A DNA stretch of 5,058 nucleotides from assembly GCA_964387745.1 (NCBI GenBank), contig CAYLXL010000074.1:1-5058 (forward strand). The letters run 5' to 3'. Under the pieces are notes generated by a model, which saw only the letters and a list, made by a program, of their open reading frames with translations, was not told the DNA's origin and searched no databases. The translations under genes were made by a program, and so were the position numbers. The DNA comes from JAGOUU01 sp964387745 (lineage in GTDB: Bacteria > Pseudomonadota > Gammaproteobacteria > JAGOUU01). The first letter of the stretch is position 1, and each line of letters opens with the position of its first letter. This document shows, piece after piece, positions 1 to 5,058 of the stretch.

Positions 1-395
1 GAGACCCAAGCTATTGTGCATTTGAAGGTGGAGCGACTGTTGCTGCTGAAATTAATCCACTGCCTTTTGATAATACTAAGATAACAACACCGGCTTTGTC
101 TTCTCTGACTCTAGGCACGCAGGCGATTACAGCAGATACTGTTGTTTATGGCACGATGACAATTGGTGCTCGCATAAATGGTGGTAAAGTATTTTGTAAA
201 AAAGGTTTAACCGGTACTCTAGGAACTTTGACTCTATCAATGGGCAGTGGTACTACTCAGCCTGTTGTCTGTTTTTCTTATAGCCCTACTACAACTACGG
301 TAGGTGAGTGCTATATTAAAGAATTTAAATCATTGAGTGATTTAGTCCCGGTTGATGCTGATATTACAAATCCTACATTTCTAGTAAATGCAGGT
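1..395 (+). repeat. Module M1, B type, diverged, left edge cut
   Basis: Cysteines lie at residues 5, 65, 90 and 103. The module has the B hallmarks: FDNT near residues 23-26, a VFCKK motif at Cys2, a 25-residue Cys2-Cys3 step, and a GECYIKEF tail after Cys4. The Trp expected just before Cys1 would lie upstream of the window. Its Cys3-Cys4 spacing is 13, the only exception to 14 in the window. Confidence 0.8.
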
Positions 396-3300
396 TGGGC
401 AAAACAAGCGTCCTCAACTAAGGATGCAATGTCACCTTGTGGAATACATGGCGGGAGTGTAGTACAAGAAGCAACTGCACCTTTATTTAAAGATAGATTT
501 ACACCCAATTCTAATTTAAAAACAGAACCTGCAATTACAGCGACAGGATTAAAATATACCAATCCTAGAGGGTATTCAGTGTTCTATGACACGGGATTTA
601 ATGGATATACGTATTTTTGTAAAACTGAAGCTAATCCAAGTATAGTAACCGGTACATTTACAACTACTTCAACAGGGTTTACTGCTGGACCTCCAGTAAA
701 TCAAGTGAGATGTTATGCCTATACTTCTGCAACTATAAGCGCTAATGGTCAATGTCTGATCTATGATGTTTTTAGTACACAGTCTACAGATTATACTAGT
801 ACTACATACGAATGGTTACCGAGACATGCTAGCTATTGTGTTGATGCCGGTGGAACAGCTGTAAGTACTAAAATTCTAGCACCAGCATTTGATAATACTA
901 AATTTGATTTCATTACGGCTAGTGATACGATTTCGTATACAGATCCAACTTTAGGTCCAGTAATTGTAGGCAAGCTGCCTACTAATACTTATGGTGGTGT
1001 ATTTTGTAAAAAAGTTACGAATAAAGCAGGGGAGGTAACAACAGCAACAACAGCTGCTAACGTAACTTTTCCAATATTAAATACGACAAATACAACAGGC
1101 CCGATTCGTTGTTTTGCTTATACGAATACAAACGGAACAGCTGTTGGTAAGTGTTATATTAAAGATTTCAAGTTGATATCAGATTTAGGAGTCGTAAATT
1201 CAATTGTAGCGGATGCTAATGGTTGGTATGAGCAACCAGGTGCTACTAATGCTGGCCCTAGTTATTGCGGCGCTGAAGGCACGCAGGATGTTAAGAATGC
1301 AACAGCGCCTTTGTTTGAGAATAGATTCTCAGTTCCAGTATTATCTTCTGGTAGTACAATTAAAACATCAGATATAAAGCAGTCGCTTACTTATACTAGA
1401 CCAGATGGCACAATTGTTACGATAGGACCTGTAACAACACCTAAGAACAGTTATTTTTGTAACCAAGTTAGTAATAGTAAAGGCAATATATTATACAGAA
1501 CATGTTTTGCATTTATGGAAGCGAATGGGATTACCGATGGTGAATGCCGGAGTATCACTATAACAACAGATGCGGATATACCAACTACAAGTTTGACTAC
1601 GTTAAGTAGTCCATGGGAAACAGCTAGTGTTGATTCTTGTATCACTGTAGGTGGCGATACTGTAAAAACAGCAATTAAAGCTGCAGATTTTAATAATACA
1701 CTGATCAAGCCTACGCCAACTGCAACAGTGCCGACAGCGAAAGATATAGTTAGCGATAAAATAGTTTATACGACGGCAGATAAGGTTGATGTAACTATAG
1801 GTTATTTAGCATCAAGTAAGGCTTTTTGTAAGACAGTATTTGGTCCATTACCAAGTTTAACAACAACAACTACATCTGCTGGGACGAACACAGCAACAAG
1901 CGGCGTGACTAGATGTATGATGTACACGGCATCGACCAGTACATCTGTTGGCGAATGTTATTATAAAGACTTTAGCTCATTAAAAGATTTAGTAGCTATG
2001 TCATCTGGTACAAGTACAAGTACAAGTACAGGTACAAATACAATTACAGATATCAAATCAGCAGGTTCAGGCTGGGTGAATCTACCATCAACCAGCAAAA
2101 CAACAGGATTATCTTATTGTGCGACAGAAGGCGGTACAACAGTACAAACAGCTTCAGCGCCGTTATTTAATGATAGATTTACGGTGCCAGTATCTTCTGC
2201 TGCTGCAATAACTGCATCAGATATGACATCATCACTTGTTTATACAAAAACTGATGGTACAAAAATTACGATAGGTCCGGTAACCACGCCTAGTAATACA
2301 TATTTTTGTAAACAAGATGCCACTGGCACAAAATGTTATGCGTTTACAGCTGCAAATGGAATTACCGATGGTGAATGCCGAGTTATTAGTTTAACAGATG
2401 CAACTATACCAAGCACAAGTTTGACTACATTCAGTAGTCCATGGGCAACAGCTAGTGTTGATTCTTGTATCACTGCAGGTGGCGATACTGTAAGAACAGC
2501 AATTAAAGCCAAAGCATTTAATAATACGTTGATAATGCCTGTGCCAACAGCAACAGCACCGACAGCGACATCAATAGCCGATACAAAGATAACCTATAAG
2601 ACAGCAGATAATGTTGAGATAACTATAGGTCAATTAACATCAGGTAAAGGTTTTTGTAAGACAGTATTTGGGCCGTTACCAAGTCTAACAACAACCACAT
2701 CTAGTATAACGACCACAGGAACAAGTGGAGTAGCTAGATGTATAATGTACACGCCATCGACAGCTACCTCGGTAGGGGAATGTTATTATAAAGACTTTAG
2801 CTCATTAAAAGATTTAGTAGCTATGTCATCTGGTACAAGTACAAGTACAAGTACAGGTACGAACACAATTACAGATATTAAATCAGCAGGTTCAGGCTGG
2901 GTGAAGCTACCATCAACCAGCAAAACAACAGGATTATCTTATTGTGCGACAGAAGGTGGCACTACAGTGCAAACAGATTCAGCGCCTGTATTTAATGATA
3001 GGTTTACGGTTCCGGTATCTACTGCTGCTTCAATAACTGCTTCAGATATGACATCATCACTTGTTTATACAAAAACTGATGGTACAAAAATTACGATAGG
3101 TCCGGTAACCACGCCTAGTAATACATATTTTTGTAAACAAGATGCCACTGGCACAAAATGTTATGCGTTTACAGCTGCAAATGGAATTACCGATGGTGAA
3201 TGCCGAGTTATTAGTTTAACAGATGCAACTATACCAAGCACAAGTTTGACTACATTCAGTAGTCCATGGGCAACAGCTAGTGTTGATTCTTGTATCACTG

Positions 3301-5058
3301 CAGGTGGCGATACTGTAAGAACAGCAATTAAAGCCAAAGCATTTAATAATACGTTGATAATGCCTGTGCCAACAGCAACAGCACCGACAGCGACATCAAT
3401 AGCCGATACAAAGATAACCTATAAGACAGCAGATAATGTTGAGATAACTATAGGTCAATTAACATCAGGTAAAGGTTTTTGTAAGACAGTATTTGGGCCG
3501 TTACCAAGCCTAACAACAACTACATCTGGTATAACGACCACAGGAACAAGTGGTGTAGCTAGATGTATAATGTACACGCCATCGACAGCTACATCTGTTG
3601 GCGAATGTTATTATAAAGACTTTAGTTCACTGGCAAGTTTAACTAGCGTTACTGATGTTAAAGCAACAGGCTCAGGCTGGGTGAAGTTACCATCTACGAG
3701 CAAGACAGCATTATCGTATTGTTCTTCAGAAGGCGGTACAACAGTACAAACAGCTTCAGCGCCGTTATTTAATGATAGATTTACGGTGCCAGTATCTTCT
3801 GCTGCTGCAATAACTGCATCAGATATGACATCATCACTTGTTTATACAAAAACTGATGGTACAAAAATTACGATAGGTCCGGTAACCACGCCTAGTAATA
3901 CATATTTTTGTAAACAAGATGCCACTGGCACAAAATGTTATGCGTTTACAGCTGCAAATGGAATTACCGATGGTGAATGCCGAGTTATTAGTTTAACAGA
4001 TGCAACTATACCAAGCACAAGTTTGACTACATTCAGTAGTCCATGGGTATCAGCAACTAGTGTTAATGATTGTATTACTGCAGGCGGTGATACTGTAAAA
4101 ACAGCAATTAAAGCTGCGGATTTTAATAATACACTGATTAAGCCTACGCCAACCGCAACAGTGCCGACAGCGAAAGATATAGTTAGCGATAAAATAGTTT
4201 ATACGACGGCAGATAAGGTTGATACAACTATAGGTTATTTAGCATCAAGTAAGGCTTTTTGTAAGACAGTATTTGGGCCATTACCAAATTTAACAACTAC
4301 TAACACATCTGCTATAACAACTACAGGAGCAAGCGGTGTGGCTAGATGTATGATGTATACGCCATCGACAGCTACATCGGTAGGGGAATGTTATTATAAA
4401 GACTTTAGTTCATTGGTAAGTTTAACTAGCGTGACTGATATCAAATCAGCAGGTTCAGGGTGGGTGAAGCTACCGTCATCGACAAAAGATGTATTGTCTT
4501 ATTGTGCAACAGAAGGTGGCACAGAGGTTAATAAACAAACAGCGCCATTATTTAAAGACAGATTCACGACCATATCGAATACTGTACCATTAATTATGTT
4601 AAAAGAAGTTAAGTATTTGTTCCCGGGGGAGTCTAACTCAACCGTTATAGCGCCAGCAACTACAGGTTATAAATATTTCTGTAAGCTTATAGGAGAAGAT
4701 GTGACCTGTGCTGCCTTTAAAGAAGCAGAAGGTGTTTCAAATGGTGATTGCCGTGTGTTAAAAATGACTTCGACTACAGTACCGGCTACTGCTAGTTCAC
4801 CATTGACACCGACATGGACAAAAGATTTTAATTATTGTGCAAATGCAGGTGATAAAGACTTAAAAGATTCGCTAATAGCAAAATTATTTGATAATAGAAA
4901 TATTCTGCCAGCAGTCTTAACAGCGGCGCCAACAACAGCACCAATAGCTGATAAGATAATATACAAAGTACCAGATGGCCCAGAGATAATTGTAGGTCAA
5001 TTAGTAAATGGTAAAGGCTTCTGTAAGACAGTGTCAGGTGCTCTATCAGCAACTGTTA
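1..5058 (+). CDS. Giant Thr-rich tandem-repeat protein with four-Cys modules, internal fragment
   Basis: This is an internal fragment of one gene: codons begin at base 3 and run without a stop for 1,685 residues, with neither start nor stop in view. The other two + frames hit stops at once (tga at 23, taa at 82). The protein is 13 modules of two alternating types, A and B, each with four cysteines, and a Trp precedes Cys1 in M2-M13. Cysteines fall at residues 5/65/90/103 in M1, 706/769/778/792 in M6, 822/885/913/927 in M7, and equivalent places elsewhere. Threonine is very abundant (24 of 116 residues between Cys1 of M6 and Cys1 of M7). No transmembrane segment is apparent. Regular paired cysteines and Thr/Ser-rich linkers fit an exported, disulfide-stabilised stalk or adhesin, but that is inference, since signal peptide and anchor would lie outside. 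I do not recognise a named family. Coding status is very sure, function is not. Confidence 0.95.
396..812 (+). repeat. Module M2, A type, most diverged A copy
   Basis: Trp is at residue 132 and cysteines at 146, 206, 237 and 251. APLFKDRF and YTYFCK mark it as A type. The Cys2-Cys3 step is 31 residues, against 9 in the core A modules, and the Cys4 motif is GQC instead of GEC. It lacks the ITDGEC segment found in M4, M6, M8 and M10. Confidence 0.8.
813..1223 (+). repeat. Module M3, B type, diverged
   Basis: Trp is at residue 271 and cysteines at 279, 335, 370 and 384. AFDNTKF, GGVFCKK and a GKCYIKDF tail resemble M1 more than the core B modules. The Cys2-Cys3 step of 35 residues is the longest in the window and is rich in Thr, Ala and Asn. 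Confidence 0.8.
1224..1613 (+). repeat. Module M4, A type, transition to the core
   Basis: Trp is at residue 408 and cysteines at 422, 486, 501 and 515. It has the core A motifs (PLFENRF, TIGPVTTP, YFC, ANGITDGEC, SLTTLSSPW) with substitutions. The Cys2-Cys3 step is 15 residues, intermediate between M2 (31) and the core (9). Gly-Thr replaces Gly-Gly after Cys1. Confidence 0.82.
1614..2072 (+). repeat. Module M5, B type, subtype B1
   Basis: Trp is at residue 538 and cysteines at 546, 609, 638 and 652. Subtype B1 is marked by ADFNNTLIKPTP and TIGYLASSKAFCK and is shared only with M11. Bases 1647-1859 match 4080-4292 with about 10 differences by hand count. Its tail, from the codon before Cys4 onward, instead matches the tail of M7, so this module is a mosaic. 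Confidence 0.85.
2007..2042 (+). repeat. In-frame hexanucleotide tract, first copy
   Basis: A short run of acaagt units with degenerate flanking units encodes alternating Thr and Ser/Gly/Asn in the linker after M5. The six-base unit is two codons, so slippage would change linker length without shifting frame. Confidence 0.8.
2073..2441 (+). repeat. Module M6, A type, core copy
   Basis: Trp is at residue 691 and cysteines at 706, 769, 778 and 792. Cys2 and Cys3 are only 9 apart, in a short turn rich in Gly, Thr and Lys. Bases 2125-2445, which cover most of it, are identical to 3727-4047 in M10. From 2217 onward it is also identical to M8. Confidence 0.88.
2125..2445 (+). repeat. 321-bp perfect repeat, copy in M6
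   Basis: It is identical to 3727-4047 (offset 1,602 bases) from just after Cys1 to the base after the next conserved Trp codon. The flanks differ on both sides: base 2124 is a against t, and base 2446 is c against t. Confidence 0.88.
2442..2897 (+). repeat. Module M7, B type, subtype B2
   Basis: Trp is at residue 814 and cysteines at 822, 885, 913 and 927. Subtype B2 is marked by AFNNTLIMPVP and TIGQLTSGKGFCK and is shared with M9. The Cys2-Cys3 step is a Thr/Ser-rich stretch of 28. After Cys4 it carries the Ser-Gly-Thr-Ser linker with the hexanucleotide tract also seen after M5. Confidence 0.88.
2832..2867 (+). repeat. In-frame hexanucleotide tract, second copy
   Basis: The same tract occurs 825 bases downstream, in the linker after M7, with two synonymous changes (acg for aca, aac for aat). 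The linkers after M9 and M11 lack it. Confidence 0.8.
2898..3266 (+). repeat. Module M8, A type, core copy
   Basis: Trp is at residue 966 and cysteines at 981, 1044, 1053 and 1067. It is identical to M6 from 3042 on, but in the preceding 92 bases carries 13 differences from M6, including Ala to Asp, Leu to Val and Ser to Thr changes. Those differences are absent from M10. Confidence 0.88.
3267..3677 (+). repeat. Module M9, B type, subtype B2
   Basis: Trp is at residue 1089 and cysteines at 1097, 1160, 1188 and 1202. It is near-identical to M7 up to Cys4. Its tail is the short form without the Ser-Gly-Thr tract, so Cys4 to the next Cys1 is 114 bases instead of 162. Confidence 0.88.
3678..4043 (+). 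repeat. Module M10, A type, core copy
   Basis: Trp is at residue 1226 and cysteines at 1240, 1303, 1312 and 1326. It is identical to M6 over 321 bases, although its linker before Cys1 is one residue shorter and Cys1 is followed by Ser-Ser-Glu instead of Ala-Thr-Glu. Confidence 0.88.
3727..4047 (+). repeat. 321-bp perfect repeat, copy in M10
   Basis: Partner of 2125-2445. The intervening A module M8 shares only the last 229 bases of this segment perfectly, so the two distant copies are closer to each other than either is to the middle one. Confidence 0.88.
4044..4460 (+). repeat. Module M11, B type, subtype B1
   Basis: Trp is at residue 1348 and cysteines at 1357, 1420, 1449 and 1463. Its central part returns to the B1 sequence of M5, 2,433 bases upstream, skipping the two B2 modules between. 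It has the short tail like M9. An extra residue between Trp and Cys1 gives spacing 9 instead of 8. Confidence 0.86.
4461..4814 (+). repeat. Module M12, A type, diverged
   Basis: Trp is at residue 1487 and cysteines at 1501, 1560, 1569 and 1583. APLFKDRF, YFCK, a 9-residue Cys2-Cys3 step and GDCRV show it is A type. The middle is unlike the core: Leu-Lys-Glu-rich, with Pro-Gly-Glu where the core has Asp-Gly, and no Ile-Gly before Cys2. The homogenised block ends near its start. Confidence 0.82.
4815..5058 (+). repeat. Module M13, B type, cut by the right edge
   Basis: Trp is at residue 1605 and the visible cysteines at 1612 and 1674. KLFDNR, IADK, a Val-Gly-Gln-Leu segment and GKGFCKTV relate it to subtype B2 (M7, M9), diverged. 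Gly-Asp replaces Gly-Gly after Cys1. Cys3 and Cys4 should lie just beyond the window. Confidence 0.75.

Larger units (their letters stand above)
1953..2777 (+). repeat. 825-bp tandem duplication, left copy
   Basis: This copy spans the tail of M5, all of M6 and M7 up to just before Cys4. Compared base for base with the sequence 825 bases downstream, it shows about 25 differences by hand count (about 97% identity), including perfect runs of 83 bases (1953-2035) and 467 bases (2217-2683). The period equals 275 codons, so frame is kept. Confidence 0.85.
2778..3602 (+). repeat. 825-bp tandem duplication, right copy
   Basis: This copy is directly adjacent to the left one and spans the tail of M7, M8 and M9 up to just before Cys4. 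Immediately after it the sequence switches to a different, shorter linker, which puts the end of the duplication near 3600-3625. Thirteen of the differences from the left copy lie within one stretch of about 90 bases (2950-3041). Confidence 0.85.

Noticed and set aside
165..167. In-frame ATG as a possible gene start
   Set aside because: It lies inside the conserved Thr-Ile-Gly segment of M1, with module sequence continuing upstream to the window edge and no convincing ribosome binding site before it.
311..562. Open frame of 83 codons on the - strand
   Set aside because: It lies wholly inside module M2 on the opposite strand, and the + frame there has conserved module motifs. No plausible domain is visible, so it is a shadow of the real gene.
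1451..1708. Open frame of 85 codons on the - strand with a hydrophobic translation
   Set aside because: The Val/Leu/Ile-rich look is what the complement of Thr/Asn/Ser-rich codons gives. It overlaps M4/M5 completely and has no independent support.
4828..5052. Open frame of 74 codons on the - strand, very Leu-rich, resembling a small membrane protein
   Set aside because: The Leu richness comes from complementing Lys, Asp, Asn and Ala codons of M13. The + frame keeps the module motifs across the whole stretch.
1..5058. CRISPR array or non-coding satellite as explanation of the repeats
   Set aside because: The repeats are hundreds of bases long, adjacent, all offset by multiples of three, and translate into conserved modules. 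There are no short repeats with unique spacers.
1..5058. Ciliate surface antigen or mycoplasma repeat protein, because of Cys periodicity and Thr richness
   Set aside because: All 12 Trp are TGG, Gln is CAA/CAG, and no TAA, TAG or TGA occurs in frame over 1,685 codons, which would be unexpected under those altered codes. A eukaryote with the standard code is not strictly excluded.

Overview
The window is a single coding region. The + strand frame whose codons begin at base 3 is open from one edge to the other (1,685 complete codons, no stop), so both the start and the stop of the gene lie outside. Residue number equals codon start divided by 3. There is no intergenic DNA, RNA gene, mobile element, CRISPR array, promoter or terminator that I can support.

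The product is part of a very large Thr/Ser/Ala-rich protein made of 13 consecutive four-cysteine modules of about 111-160 residues (called M1-M13 here). Two related module types alternate strictly, B-A-B-A-...-B. Each module runs Trp, Cys1 followed by three residues and Gly, an F-x-[DN]-[RT] motif, a Tyr then usually an Ile/Val-Gly pair before Cys2 (FC[KN]), Cys3, and Cys4 usually 14 residues after Cys3. All 50 Cys and all 12 Trp of the translated part sit at these positions. This suggests an exported, disulfide-stabilised, fibre-like surface or secreted protein, but no signal peptide, anchor or recognised domain is visible here, so the function is unknown.

Layout: M1-M3 (1-1223) are diverged. 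M4-M11 (1224-4460) are a homogenised core with an 825-bp tandem duplication, a 467-bp perfect repeat, a 321-bp perfect repeat and an in-frame hexanucleotide tract present twice. M12-M13 (4461-5058) are diverged again. Identity partners switch along the core, which points to repeated unequal recombination or gene conversion that always preserved frame.

Organism: probably a bacterium with an AT-leaning genome (roughly 40% GC by eye, frequent ATA for Ile and AGA for Arg). Trp is always TGG, and no TGA, TAA or TAG occurs in frame, which fits the standard/bacterial code and argues against mycoplasma-type or ciliate-type codes. I cannot place it taxonomically from this sequence.
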